From positions 84,166,542 through 84,230,541 of the forward strand of contig JBAIZL010000003.1 in NCBI GenBank assembly GCA_036971475.1: a stretch of DNA of 64,000 nucleotides, in the 5' to 3' direction. Made by a program: the position numbers and the translations under genes. Origin of the DNA: Prosapia bicincta. Taxonomy: Eukaryota; Arthropoda; Insecta; Hemiptera; Cercopidae. Positions 45,824 to 59,228 of the stretch are shown here, piece after piece. The first letter of the stretch is position 1; the number at the start of each line of letters is the position of its first letter. The notes beneath the pieces are model-generated. The model had not been told where the DNA came from, searched no databases, and was given only the letters and a program-made list of their open reading frames with translations.

Positions 45824-48800
45824 GTGAAGAACGGGACAAGAAAGTTAGTGCTATGAACTACTATGCATATCGACTAATGATTCGTGCCAATGAAGGTAAT
45901 GGTATTCTCCGATGCAGACAGCTATTCCATCAGTACATTGTCGATATGTATGTAAAAATCGAAAGTGAGAGATTACGATACATAAAATTTAATCAAGCAA
46001 AACTTCATGCTGAGGAGTACATTCATTTACGTGATGCCGTAATCGGCAACGTAGATGCAACGAATGACATCAACAATATTGGTACCGCATATATTCTCCC
46101 ATCATCATACACTGGTAGCCCGCGTCATATGCAGGAATATATTCAAGATGCCATGACTTACGTACGTGCATACAGCCGACCTGATCTTTTTATCACATTT
46201 ACGTGTAATCCAAACTGGGATGAAATCAAAAGTTTTCTGTTGCCAGGTCAAACATCGATGCACCGTCATGATGTCACTGCACGTGTCTTTAAACAAAAAT
46301 TAAAATCTTTGATGAATTTGATTACACATTACTCGGTATTTGGTGAAACGCGTTGTTGGCTTTACTCTGTTGAATGGCAAAAACGAGGTTTACCTAATGC
46401 GCATATTTTAATTTGGTTGGTGGATAAAATACGCGCAGAAGAAATTGACAAAATTATTTCAGCGGAAATTCCAGATCCGAATGTTGATCCAGAATTGTTT
46501 AACATTGTTACTACAAATATGATCCATGGTCCATGTGGCACTCTAAACATGATGTCGCCATGTATGGATAATGGAAAATGTACAAAACGTTTTCCAAAAC
46601 CATGTGAAACTGATACTATCACCAATATGGACGGTTATCCATCTTATCGACGTAGAGACGTAGACAATGGTGGTCAATCATATGAATTGCGTCTGTCAAA
46701 TGGTGTGAGAGTAGATATTGATAATCGCTGGGTAGTTCCATATTCGCCATTGCTGTGCAAAACCTACAAAGCGCACATAAACGTTGAACTATGCAGTTCG
46801 GTGAAGTCTATCAAATACATTTGTAAGTATGTTCACAAGGGTAGTGATAAAGCTATATTTGCTGTTCAAAATGTAAACGACAATGACGAAATAACACGTT
46901 ATCAAATGGGCCGATACATAAGTAGCAACGAAGCTATTTGGCGCATTTTTACGTTCCCTATACACGAAAGGGATCCTGCTGTTATACATTTGGCTGTGCA
47001 TCTTGAAAACGGACAGCGTGTTTACTTTACAGAAGAAACTGCACTACAACAGGCTTTGACGGCTCCAAAAACAACTCTTACTGAATTTTTTAAACTTTGT
47101 AGTCGACAAGATGCTGTTGGTCAATTCGCAAGGACGTTGATGTACACTGATGTCCCTAAATTTTTTACATGGAATAAACAATCAAAGAATTGGGAACCGC
47201 GGAAACGAGGCATTCCAGTCCCAGGATTCGCTGATATATTTATGACAAATACTTTAGGTCGATTATATACAGTTCATCCTAAGCAACGCGAATGTTTTTT
47301 TTTGCGTTTATTACTGGTTAACGTCCCTGGACCGACGTGCTTCCAATATTTGCGAAAAGTCGATGGTACTTCATACGACTCTTTCTTCGATGCGTGTCGT
47401 GAGTTACATTTATTGGAGGATGGTAACCATTGGGATCTCACACTTGCAGATGCAGCACTGAGCTCATCTCCACAACAAATTCGTCAATTATTTTCAATAA
47501 TATTGACAACGTGTTTTCCGTCTGATGCATCTGCTCTGTGGAACAAATATAAAGACTCAATGAGTGAGGATATTTTGCATCGGACTAGAATTACTAATCA
47601 AAATCTTAATATTGAATTCTCCGCCGAAATATACAACGAGTCATTAATAATGATTGAGGATATTTGTATTCTTATTTCAAACATGCCGCTCATCCATATT
47701 GGAATGCCAGCGCCGAATCGCCCAGCAGTAGACATCATCAACAGCGATGTTCAACGTGAACACCAGTTCGATAAGGCTTCTTTGGCTACTTTTGTTGCGG
47801 AAAATGAACAATTGCTTACTGCTGAACAACGAAATGTATATGATCAAATTAACGTTTCAATTGCAGCACAACAAGGTGGATTCTTTTTTTTAGACGCTCC
47901 AGGTGGCACTGGTAAAACATTTCTTATCGCACTGATACTTGCGCGGATTCGATCTCAAAATCATATTGCATTGGCCATTGCTTCATCAGGCATTGCAGCA
48001 ACGTTACTTGATGGTGGACGGACTGCGCATTCAGCACTTAAATTACCTTTGAACGTTCATACAAATCCCGAAGCAATGTGTAACATAAAGAAGCATTCGG
48101 GCATGGCTGAAGTTTTGAGAAAATGTAAAATTATTATCTGGGATGAATGTACAATGGCCCACAAGCATTCGCTTGAAGCTCTCGACAGGTCCCTGAAAGA
48201 TATCAAAAATAATGCTCGGCTTTTCGGTGGTGCTCTACTGCTGCTGTCTGGTGATTTCAGACAAACATTACCAGTCATTCCACGCGCGACATATGCAGAC
48301 GAAATAAACGCATGTTTGAAAGAATCTTATCTATGGCCAAGTGTCACTAAATTATGCCTTACTATTAATATGCGCGTTCGACTTCAAAATGATCCATTAG
48401 CGTCAGGATTCTCTGAACAATTGTTAGACATTGGCAACGGTAAAATTCAATTGTATGAAGATACACAATATATTCGACTTCCAGAGAATTTTTGCAACAT
48501 GGTGGCTACCAAAGATGAGTTAATAACAAGTATCTTTCCAGATTTAAGACATAATTATACTAATCATGAATGGCTGCGAGAGCGAGCTATTTTAGCCGCA
48601 AAAAATTTAGATGTTGACACCATCAATTTTAAAATACAACAGTCATTGCTTGGTGATGAAATTACATTTAAATCGATTGACACTGTTGTTAATCCTGACG
48701 AAGTTGTCAACTATCCTGTAGAGTTTCTAAATTCACTAGATTTACCTGGAATGCCACCACATAATTTGCGACTGAAAATTGGCTCACCTATAATTTTGCT

Positions 48801-49182
48801 TCGAAATTTAAATGCCCCAAAATTGTGTAATGGCACGCGATTAGTTGTAAAAAAAATCATGGGCAACATTCTTGAAGCCAATATTTTGAGTGGAAAATTT
48901 CAAGGTGAAGCTGTACTTTTACCACGGATCCCAATGATTCCTTCAGATTCGCCTATACCATTCAAACGTTTACAATTTCCAATCCGCTTGGCATATGCTA
49001 TGACTATAAATAAGTCACAAGGCCAAACAATGACAATTTGTGGCTTGGATTTAGAAAACCCATGTTTTTCTCACGGCCAATTATATGTTGCGTGTTCCAG
49101 AGTTGGAAAACCATCGAATTTATTTATTTATACAACTCAGGGTTTAACCAAAAATATTGTACATCCAATGGCATTACGATAA
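45824..49182 (+). CDS. Helitron Rep/helicase, exon 2
   Basis: This carries the HUH-type Rep domain and a PIF1-like helicase. The Rep region has DLFITFTCNPNWDEI near 46182, then KRGLPNAHILIWL near 46382, where the HUH pair reads N-A-H (AAT at 46396-46398). Two conserved tyrosines lie in SIKYICKYVHKGSD near 46808. The helicase has Walker A FLDAPGGTGKT (47887), Walker B IIWDECTM (48130), LLSGDFRQTLPVI (48242), TINKSQGQTM (49003) and YVACSRVGKP (49085). There is no internal stop in 1119 codons. Apart from the His-to-Asn change it looks functional. The gene should drive rolling-circle transposition in the nucleus. Confidence 0.92.
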
Positions 49183-49746
49183 ATTAAGTTTTTGTAAATA
49201 ATAAAATATATTTTTTAAATAAAAAAGTTTGAGTATAAGCTTTTTTACCTTTAATTAAAACAAGTTTAAGATTTCATTACACATACTCACACGCTATCGA
49301 TTAGTCTAATTGTAATACATTTACATGTAATGACGTTAGATATTGTCATAACATTTGAATAATAATTTTCATCAAAATGGTCCAGAATGTTTTACCTTAT
49401 TAAAAAAAGTTTGAAATTTTCAAATTAAAGACGTGTAGACTTTCTATCTATCTTTTCTATCTTATCTTATCCTAAGACATTTCATTCAAAATGTTTGTTG
49501 CCAAGCAACACTCAACAATTAAAAATTATTTTCCAACACATTTCAAACAATATACAAAAAACATTTTACATCTGAATGGACTTCAATAAGTAGTATTCAA
49601 TCAAGAGATTTTATTGCCACGCTTTTCTCGATGGACTACTATAAGTTCAGATATTATTATGTTAATAAAATACTGATTTAAGTTTAATTAATGTTAACAT
49701 AACATTAATTGGCTTTTAGGCGATACGAAGTTCGGCGGGTCAGCTA

Positions 49747-50215
<469 letters not shown>

Positions 50216-50260
<45 letters not shown>
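50216..50260. repeat. (TA)n microsatellite
   Basis: A TA run of about 45 bp abutting the end of a minus-strand Penelope-like element, as at 28291-28344. Confidence 0.95.
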
Positions 50261-50262
<2 letters not shown>

Positions 50263-50635
50263 CAATATGTATTCTTGTGTATTAATAAAGAACATAAGTC
50301 AAAATACAAATACAAGAATTATAATTGAATTTACAATTCAAAGCTTTTCGTTGGCTAACAAAACTAACAACATCAGGAATATTAAGCAATTACAATTAAC
50401 ATATGTGCAAATTATATCAAATAAATAGCTATGCCAAATCAATTACAATGTTCTTAAAAATTTTTTATTTTGCTGCCCTAACATTACAAACACTGAATAT
50501 ATTATCAAATTTAGATTTTACTTGTATTTGTTCATTTATCAACTCATTATTAGTATTATATTTATGTATTTCTAAAGCTTCATAAATATTCATTCTCAGG
50601 CCTTTGTTAATTTCTTTTACAAGTATCATTATCTA
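50261..50635 (-). pseudogene. Penelope-like element 3' end (GIY-YIG C-terminus), 5'-truncated
   Basis: Homologous to 28380-28720 (CTTTTCGTTGG, CAACATCAGGAAT, TTTTGTTCATTT-type blocks). It covers only the tail of the endonuclease domain and the 3' end. It stops abruptly at about 50635, where a copied zinc-finger exon begins. Confidence 0.7.
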
Positions 50636-50750
50636 CTATTGGTAGAGTTCCAATACATTACAGACGTATCAATCTTGGAACAAACTTCCTTGTGCTTTTC
50701 AGTTTGTCCCTTAGTTGTTGTTTTGCCACATGTTTCACAACAGACAACAT
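50636..50750 (-). pseudogene. Copy of the start of the zinc-finger exon
   Basis: The minus strand encodes DVVCCETCGKTTTKGQTEK after an acceptor at 50751, as at 43114, and is cut off after about 38 codons. The finger array itself is absent. Confidence 0.75.
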
Positions 50751-51176
50751 CTGAAATGTAAGAGTTATTTCCATTTAGATTTACTTTTAACATTAATTTT
50801 TTTTTTTTTTTAGGATTACATACATTGACAATTACATATCGTTAGAGTAATATACTAACACTGTTTTTCTTTACCAACTAGTAACCTGTACTTGGAAGTA
50901 TTACACACAGGAGACAATCATTAGCTTAATATAACAATAATATTTCCATGTTACTCCATAACCATTAAATATATTAAATTGATCAAATACTATGGTTGAA
51001 TTAGCTTGTATAACTTAATATAATAAATAATACACATCAGACATATTTTACAGATTTTTGAGGGAAAGATATAGAAGACTGCAAATATTGATAATCTGAA
51101 TATACCATTGGTAAGTCTAAGTAAAGACATTAATAAATTATAGTATAATCTAATCTATAAGGAATAATGTGTTGTT
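50751..51176 (-). repeat. Copy of the intron upstream of the zinc-finger exon
   Basis: Near-identical to 43115-43540, with small changes. It ends where a plus-strand Penelope-like element begins. Confidence 0.8.
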
Positions 51177-52600
51177 TCACCATCTTACATAATCGCAAAC
51201 ATACTAGACAAAATAATAAGATCTAAAATACATATCAACAACACATACAATATAAAAAATGGATACGAATTATTTAATAAAATAAAAAACATAAAAACAA
51301 ACAGCAACACAAAAATAATAAGTTATGACATAACTAACATGTACCCTAGCATCCCAATAGAAGAAACCATAGAAATAATAAAAAACAAACTAAAACACAA
51401 TAACAACAAAGAAACATAATAGATAGTATCTTTACGCTAACCAAACACATATGTAACCAAAATTACTTCCAATTTAACAATAAATACTATAAACAAACAA
51501 CTGGTCTCCCCATGGGATCACCCATATCATCAGTCATGTCAGAAATATATTTACAACATTTTGAACAAATAATAATTAAACCTATACTAAACACACACAA
51601 TATTTCACTATGGACAAAGTATGTAGACGATATACTTGTAATATACCAACCTACCATTCACAACGAACACATCATAATACTAAACAAACCAAATACATAC
51701 AATGAAAACATACAATTCACCGTCAAAACAGAAACAAATAGAACAATCAACTATCTCGACATTACATTAAATATAAATGATAATAAAATAGAAACTACGG
51801 TACACAGGAAACCTACTTCCAACAACACCACAATACACTACAAATCTAACCACCCCTGGACACACAAATTAACACTTACAGTAACATGATAAATAAAGCA
51901 ATAAAATACACACAAGATAACAAACAAAAATTAAATGAAGAATTAGACAACATTACAAAAATAATCATAGAAAATGGATACAGCAAACACCTTATAAAAA
52001 ATATATACAATAAATTCACAAAAAAACCTAACCTCAACACAACACTACAACCGGAACACAAAAATAAAAAAATACCTAAAATATAAATACACCAATAACA
52101 AAATAGAAAAAATAACAAATATATACAACAAAGAATACTACACTACAACATACAAACCAAACAACAAAATAATATAATATCTTAATAACACAAACCACAA
52201 AACAAATTCAGAAAAACATAACTTATCAGGCATTTACAAAATTACATGTAACAACTGTAACGCATTTTACATAGGGAAAACAACCAGATCATTTAAAATA
52301 ACATTTGAAGAACATTATAGAGCATACAAAAACAAAAATTCAAAAGTATCAAATGTTGCAGCACACCTAATATCACATAAACATGAAATAACAAATTACA
52401 AAAAAAACCTAACTATACTTGAAATAAATAATAACCCAATAGAACTAAACTCACTAGAAAAATACCACATTTATAAAAACATACAAAACAATTTAATGAA
52501 TCTACAAACAACATATACAGAAGACATACTATTCAAAAATATTATACACGAGACTCAAGAGGAAACGTGTATGACGTCAACAAATACCAACACCACGGAA
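51177..52600 (+). pseudogene. Penelope-like element: RT and GIY-YIG endonuclease, 5'-truncated
   Basis: The RT begins mid-domain (IIANILDKIIRSKIHIN near 51190) and has SYDITNMYPSIPIEETIEII near 51325. After stops near 51418 the frame 51512-51889 carries GSPISSVMSEIYLQHFE and WTKYVDDILVIY, then INYLDITLNIND and HRKPTSNN. The endonuclease at about 52222-52560 has LSGIYKITCNNC and AFYIGKTTRSFK, a clear GIY-YIG motif, with a downstream NPIELNSLEKYHI segment. The two domains are separated by a frameshift and stops. The codons are extremely A-rich. The RT active site is intact, but the gene is broken. Confidence 0.85.
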
Positions 52601-52804
52601 CGAACATCCACACCAGTAAAATTGAGAAAAAGTAATCAGTGATTCAACAATGGTCAAGTGACCGAAAGGCGCCTCATCACACAAGGTAAAATCATTGCAC
52701 TTAATGCTGGAAAAATTACTTACAATAGTAATATATTAACTTCATAAAGTCAGTGCAACCAAAAACAACGGATAACGTAAAATATATATATATATATATA
52801 TATA
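52601..52804 (+). repeat. Penelope 3' tail with hairpin half and (TA)n
   Basis: AGTGATTCAACAATGGTCAA followed by GTGACCGAAAGGCGCC matches half of the hairpins at 33.1-33.7 kb. This ties those units to the Penelope-like 3' end. It ends with a TA run at about 52780-52804. Confidence 0.75.
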
Positions 52805-53989
52805 TAAACATAAAAAGAACAGCAAACTTCATGTCCATGCTTTCTAGTGCTACAGTTGGTTTTTTATTATTAAACATACACGTTTCTATACCGCATCACT
52901 TATGTTGTGTTTGGTCAATTGTATTTTATTATTTATTGATTCCACCCATTTGCCTACATCTTTGACATGGTTTTGCATCGATTACATAAATTCCCCTTTT
53001 ACCTCTACAGTTTTTTATTCTAGTAAGATTGCAATGTTATCTTGGTTTTTTAATTCTCATCCAACTTATTATTTAGTTTCTTATTCGATTCCTTCATTTT
53101 TTTTTACTGAGCTCCTCCTTTGGTTCATAAACCTTTTTATTTGACTCCTCCATTTGTTTCTTAAGATTTTAATTTGACTCCTCCATTGGCTGAAGTATAT
53201 CTTAAGCATGAGTATTACGCCTGATTCAGAACTTGGCCTTTCATTTTTATTGTGAACCGTGTTTTTTACTGTGCCTATCTCAAGCTCCCTATTTTCGGTA
53301 TCAAGTTCGATTTCCACCCATGTATATACATTCCTATTGGTTATTTCCCGCAATAAATTGCCCGAACTTTACTACTTGTTCTGATACTTGACTCATTTTT
53401 ACTTTCCTATTTCCAAATCGACTACTTCTCTTTAACATATATTTTATAAACACTCCTTCAGTTCAAGTATAAATGTTTTTATAAATTCTCAATCACTTAA
53501 TTATCTTATATTTACTTAATTCTATGCTAACTTAATGAAATTTTAACACACAATTTAAATTTGAAAAACAAAATAATTTTTACTAAGTTACAAATTTTAC
53601 AAGCTAAAGTAGCCACACGTTAATGGTACCAACTATAACATAAAAAGAACATCGGACTTCACATTGACGACAACTATATCATCACCTCGCTTCCTTTATG
53701 TTAAGAAATAAAAATGTACATTTAAATTTATTATTATTAATATGAAATATTAATATCAAATAATTAATGTTGGGCGCCAAATCTATATTCTAAATAGATC
53801 ACAATTAAAGATTTTCTGGATTTAACTAAAAAAAATCAATGAATTATTTATGATATTTACTTTAATTTACTAAAAGTTTAACTAATTTACATTTAAATAT
53901 TTACACAAACAGCAAGAAATCTTTACAATTTAACAGTTATCCTAAATATAATATTATCCTACATACAACCTATGTTAAATGTTAATAGA
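52805..53989. other. Unassigned segment with short repeats
   Basis: ACATAAAAAGAACA occurs at about 52807 and 53638. Between 53100 and 53190 the phrase TTTGACTCCTCCATT is repeated. A minus-strand frame of 90 codons (53081-53353) reads WRSQIK twice, but I do not recognise it. Confidence 0.35.
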
Positions 53990-54510
53990 ATATTTATTCT
54001 TTTCTTTATGTTAAATGTATTTATCTTTAGGGACGAGGTTACTGTCTAATAGGCACTTTAATTTGTCGAAAGGGTCCTGTGTATTTTAATTAGTTTTGAT
54101 ACTATAAATGAACCATTTACATAGTGACACAAGGTATTGTCCCATTTATAAGGTACATTTATACGGAATTTCTCTGGAAAAGATTCTCATATGTATTTTT
54201 TCTCAGATCATTGTGCAGCTGGATAATTATATTATAAATATTCGTAAGGCTTTTGTTGACAATGGGTTCTCATTTGTATTGAAATTCCTCTGGATTCTGC
54301 AGCTGAATAATTCCACAGTGAACATTTATAGGACCTTTCTCTTGAATGACTACTCCTATGTAGTTTAAATGCATTTAATTGTCGAGGCGAATAATTACAT
54401 AGCGAACATTTGTAATGTTTTTCCCCAAATGGATTCTCATATGATTTTTAAATGTACTTAATCTTGTAGCTGAATAATAATAAAACAGTACATTTGTAAG
54501 GTTTTTTCTG
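53990..54510 (-). pseudogene. Degenerate zinc-finger array, second copy
   Basis: Homologous to 38250-38510 and somewhat longer. Minus-strand text includes finger-like segments with ERSYKCSLWNYSAAE and SYKCSLCNYSPRQLNAFKLH-type patterns, broken by stops. Confidence 0.6.
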
Positions 54511-54529
54511 GAATGGACTGTTTTAAATG

Positions 54530-54770
54530 GCCCTTACCCTCTTTCCAACAGTTCTTCGGTGGGACAATATGGCATATTATCAACAATTAAAAGAACTTTA
54601 CCAACTCCTTTTCCATGAGCTTTTTTACTTTAGGGATAAAAATTTTCTCATACCACTCTGTAAACACTGCAGGAGTCTTCCAAGCTTTTGCAAAAGAGGG
54701 GGAGCTGTTTCACATTTTTAATTGCTCCTGGCCTGTTTGACTTTCCTATCATCAGAATTGGTATTTTACA
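54530..54770 (-). pseudogene. Tigger/jerky-like transposase remnant, second copy
   Basis: The same DDE fragment as 38560-38790, with independent substitutions. Its presence in both units shows that the Tigger insertion predates the duplication. Confidence 0.65.
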
Positions 54771-55337
54771 ATTCCTCGTTAGTTTGCCACAGTTAACCAC
54801 TGCAACCACGTCTTCAGAAGTATCTTTACCTAACTTATTTCAAATTAAAATTTTTCTGTTCAAAATAATTAAATCTATATTTTAACTCTTCAAACCAAAT
54901 AATGTTAAAGAAAGTCTGTCAATAATGATTTGCATCAACAACCAAAGTAGCAACAAGGATTTCAAACATCATTTGATACAATCTATACCTTTGTTTAGTA
55001 CTCTGATTGTGTTTTTATACTTTTCTGCCTGTAATTTTAATTTATTACCACACATCTATTTATAAATTTCTGGTCTTCACAAATTTGAATATTTTCTTCA
55101 ATCTGGTCTGAGAGTCTCATTAGTTTTTGTATCATTTGGATGGTGCTCTTTGATGTCAAAACTTGTGTAGAGAAGTGATACAAATAGAAATTGTTATGTT
55201 ATTAATTCAGCCCTCTCGTTCTATAAATCTGTTGCCACTTAATAACTTTAAACAATTTGTAAAAATATCATTAATTTAAATAATTGAAGTAACTAACAAT
55301 TGTTCATAAAATTAGTCCATTTCTTTCTCTTCTTGGA
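54771..55337. repeat. Segmental duplication, second copy
   Basis: Matches the region from about 38791 to 40150 with internal deletions. It is interrupted at 55337 by the LINE and continues at 63083. Confidence 0.7.
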
Positions 55338-55522
55338 TTTTTTTTTTCCAGGCGAAAAACCTACTGAGGTTATCATCGCCTAACTAAAGTTAAGTTTTTA
55401 AAATAAATATTACATAAATAAAACTAATCAAAATAAAACAAAATAAAATAAAATGTTTAAAACTAATTGTAATTATTAAACATAATTATAATTAACTAAA
55501 TAACCTAAAATTATTAAAAAAA

Positions 55523-56404
55523 TTAAATATTATTAAATAGATTAAGGTGGCGTAAGAAAGCGAGGACACGGTCGATAGCCGTGACATCGTCCCTTAAAAC
55601 CACCTTTAAACTACCTCGAAGATTGAAACGAATATATAAATTGACCAACTTATCACAATCAAGCAGAATGTGCTTGATTGTGATGGTACTTTTACAAAAC
55701 GGACAAAGTGGTGGATCGTCATGTCTCATCAACCATCCATGCGTTAACAAAGAGTGCCCGATGCAAAGTCGAGTTACCACCACTTCCTCCCTACGATTCG
55801 AACGAACAGATGTCCTCCATGGTCGGACGGTATTTTTGATGTCCCTCAGCTTGTTTCTATTTACATTTTGCCATTCTTCATTCCAAACAGAGAATAGTTT
55901 AGTTTTAACTTTGGATACAAAATCTGATGCCATCACACGTTGTGTCGATGGCAACATACCTGTAGCTAATTTTGCACCTTCATCTGCTTTAGAGTTTCCG
56001 AATATTCCACAGTGACCAGGCACCCAGAGAAATGACACCTCAACACCTCGCAATTGGAGCCTGTGTATAGAGCACAAGATGTCTCCAACTAAAGGGTTCT
56101 TAGTGTACATTTCCTGAATAGCCTGGAGAGCACTTATGGAATCACAACACACAAGATATTTAGATTTTGCAGATGGAATTGATCTTAAAGCTTGGAAAAT
56201 TGCATAAAGTTCTGCAGTAAAACCGCTACAGGCTGAGGGCAATCCGTAAGTGAAGGTTTTTCCTTCCATATAAAATGCACAACCAATCCCATTGTCCAGT
56301 TTTGAACCGTCTGTGAATATAGTCACAGTATGTTGGTGAGTTTGTTGAATCTGTAAAAACTCCTGACGATAAATAACGTCAGGAGTATTGTGTTTTAGGT
56401 ACAT
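55523..56404 (-). pseudogene. LINE ORF2: RNase H domain and C-terminus
   Basis: Reads TVTIFTDGSKLDNGIGCAFY, then AELYAIFQALRSI, LVCCDSISALQAIQ and WVPGHCGIFGNSKADEGAK. This gives the RNase H catalytic set D, E, D and a late D, with the WVPGHCG box. A C-terminal zinc-binding region CPFCKSTITIKHILLDC follows. A frameshift at about 56400 separates it from the RT frame. Confidence 0.88.
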
Positions 56405-58908
56405 GGACAGGACAATGAGAAGTCACATTTTGGCTTTTGTATTATCCATGGAGGGATGTAGCATGATGTTTGTTCGAATATAGGTGGATTTTCTAAATTT
56501 ACATTGCTAAAAATGCGCAAAGTTCTTATTCCGAAGGGAGCAGTTGAACGTTGACGCACATTGTAACGATCCTCGAGGTAGTTATCAAAAACTGCTTTGA
56601 ATGCCGGATGTTTACGATTACTTCGAAGACCAGTGTAATATGAAATTTGTAGCATTTGATGTCGCATTGAGAGAGATGGTTCTCCAGCTTCAACTAGAAG
56701 GCTGGGGATTGTGCTTGATCTGAAAGCACCAGTAGAAAGTCTAAGGCCAGCGTGATGTATTGAATCCAGGAGTTTCAGAACCGTAGGTCGAGCAGATGAA
56801 TAGGCTATACAGCCGTAATCTATGCGCGATCTTACAACGGCGCGATAGAAACGGAGCATACAGGTTCTGTCTGCTCCCCAATTTGTACCACTTAGAACTC
56901 TCAACATATCCAATATCTTGCTGCACCGGGTCCTCAAATCACGCACATGCAGACTCCATGAAAGTCTTTTATCTAATAAAAGACCCAAAAATCTCACATT
57001 ATCCGCGGTTTGAAGCCGCGTACCATCAAGATAAAGAATAGGTTCCTGGTGTTGCCTGCGACGACTAATTGCTATACACTGGGTCTTCGAAGCCGAAAAC
57101 TTGAAGCCCGTAGATTTGGTCCATTCTTGCAATTTATTAATGACTAATTGTAAGGATCTTTCCGCTGTTGCCATACTTCTAGCAGCCATATATATACAAA
57201 AATCGTCTACAAACAGGGAACAGTGGACCGGTGACTGTACGTTTGAAGTGACGCTGTTAATGGCAACAGCAAACAGCGTCACACTCAATACGCCACCCTG
57301 TGGTACACCATTCTCTAGTTCGCAACGATCAGAATATATGCCTCCTAGACGTACACGAAAAGTCCTGTTGTTCAAATAATTTTGAATAAAAGCAAGAATG
57401 TTACCTTGTATACCCCATGATTTCAATACGTTCAAAATTCCTCTTCTCCATGCCATATCATATGCCTTCTCAAGGTCAAAGAAAACAGCTACCAGTGTTT
57501 GTCGTAAGATGAAGGCATTCTGTATAGCTGACTCCAACAAAACCAATTGGTCAACTGATGAACGTCCTTGTCTGGAACCACACTGAACGTTAGAAAGAAG
57601 TTTGTTTGTTTCTAGATACCAGACAAGACGACGGTTGACCATCTTCTCCAGAAGTTTGCATAAGCAGCTGGTAAGAGAGATGGGTCTGTAAGTACTGGGA
57701 TTAGTTTTGTAATTTCCTTGTTTTAGAAGAGGAATTATAGTCGCTTCTAACCATCCATCGGGAAAACCATGCTCCCCGAATATACGATTGTATATCCGAA
57801 GGAGAACTAGTTCTGCCGACTGAGGTAGATTTTTAATCATGGAGTATACAATATCATCCGGGCCTGGAGCTGAATCCTTCGTTGACGAGAGAGCTGACTC
57901 TAGTTCATCGAAGGAGAAATGGATATTTAAACAAGAATCTCCAGACAATCCAACGGTGAAAGGTAAGGCTTCCTGTTTACGTTTGTACACCTGGAAAGCG
58001 TCCTTGTATGCAGAAGATGAAGAATGTTTTGAAAACGATAACGCTAGCACATTGGCAATTTCCTCGCAGTCCGTGGTCAAAACACCATCCGAATGCCGTA
58101 ATGAAATTAATGGCATCGGAACGGAAATGCCACAGACTGATCGTAATTTCTTCCATATTGTGGATGGAGCTGTAGTTCTTGTAATTGTGCCAATGTACTG
58201 CGACCATGATTCTCGTTTACTTTGCCTAAATATTCTCCGTGCATTCGCACGGAAGATTTTATATTTTTCCAGGTTTTCACTCGTTGGATGTCTCTTGAAC
58301 TGGTTCAGAGCTTTTCTCCGTTGACGAAGGATCACAGTGCACTCATCATTCCACCACGGAACAGGTAGTCGTCGTGGTTTGGATGAGGTTTTCGGAATTG
58401 CCTTTCCGGCGGCATTCAAAACGGTTTTTGTAAATAAATTGACAATGTCATCAATGGGAGCCAGGTAATCCACGTCCAGTGATTCTAGATCTTGTGAAAA
58501 TTGTTCCCAGTTGGCTTTTTTCGTTATCCAACGAGGATGTCGAACACAACAGGGTGAGGAGTCACACATAGAGATCTCAATAGGAATGTGATCGCTACTG
58601 TAAAGATCAGGCAATGCCGACCAGTTTAGCCTTGTAGCCAAAGCAGGACTGCATAATGACAAGTCTACAGCCGTCCATCCACCTGTTGACGCTGCTAAAT
58701 GTGTCGGAGAACCGTCATTTAGCAGGTATAAATCAAGTTCCGATCTGATGCTTTCGATCAGATTACCTCGCGGGTTGCATTCTGGTGAACCCCATGAAAC
58801 ATGGTGGGCATTGAAATCGCCCACTAATAAAAACGGAGTCGGTAACTGATTTATGAGGTCTACAAGATCTCTCTGTTGCAGGTTGTCACTTGGTGGAGGT
58901 AGACACAA
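56395..58908 (-). pseudogene. LINE ORF2: end of endonuclease and reverse transcriptase
   Basis: 837 codons. The N-terminal part completes the APE-type endonuclease (LLVGDFNAHHVSWGS, DLSLCSPAL, YSSDHIPIEI). RT motifs follow: GPDDIVYSMIKNLP, YRPISLTSCLCKLLEKMVNR, FFDLEKAYDMAWR, NGVPQGGVLSVTLFAVAIN and the catalytic LFVDDFCIYMA. All the RT acidic residues expected are present. It is separated from the endonuclease start by a stop and a 1-nt frameshift between 58908 and 58968. Confidence 0.9.
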
Positions 58909-58967
58909 CAGAGAGTGAGTTTGTACGAAACAGCTGTTTGAATTGCCACTGCTTGTAAGGGAGTTAT

Positions 58968-59222
58968 TCAGCTCACAGGAACAGCGTCGACACAGTTACG
59001 GGCTAGAATAGCTACGCCACCTCTAGCTCGATTTTCTGTAACGAAGTCCGATCTGTAAACTGAATACTCCCTTAGATAGAAATTGTGCGATTCATGGAGA
59101 TGTGTCTCTTGAATGCAGATGTACATAGGAAACACATCTCTTACAATTATTTTGAGATCCTTAATGTGACTTCTAACACCGTTAATGTTCCACTGAATCA
59201 TGGTTTGTTTAGGTGTGGACAT
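58968..59222 (-). pseudogene. LINE ORF2: start of APE endonuclease
   Basis: Starts MSTPKQTMIQWNINGVRSHI and has ICIQETHLHESHNF (catalytic Glu) and ARGGVAILARN. It ends at a TGA, after which ITPLQAVAIQTA continues in the same frame until a frameshift. The ATG lies a few bases after the ORF1 stop. Confidence 0.88.
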
Positions 59223-59228
59223 TGTATT

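Noticed and set aside
56796..58324. Plus-strand frames across the LINE
   Set aside because: They are antisense shadows of the ORF2 reverse transcriptase.
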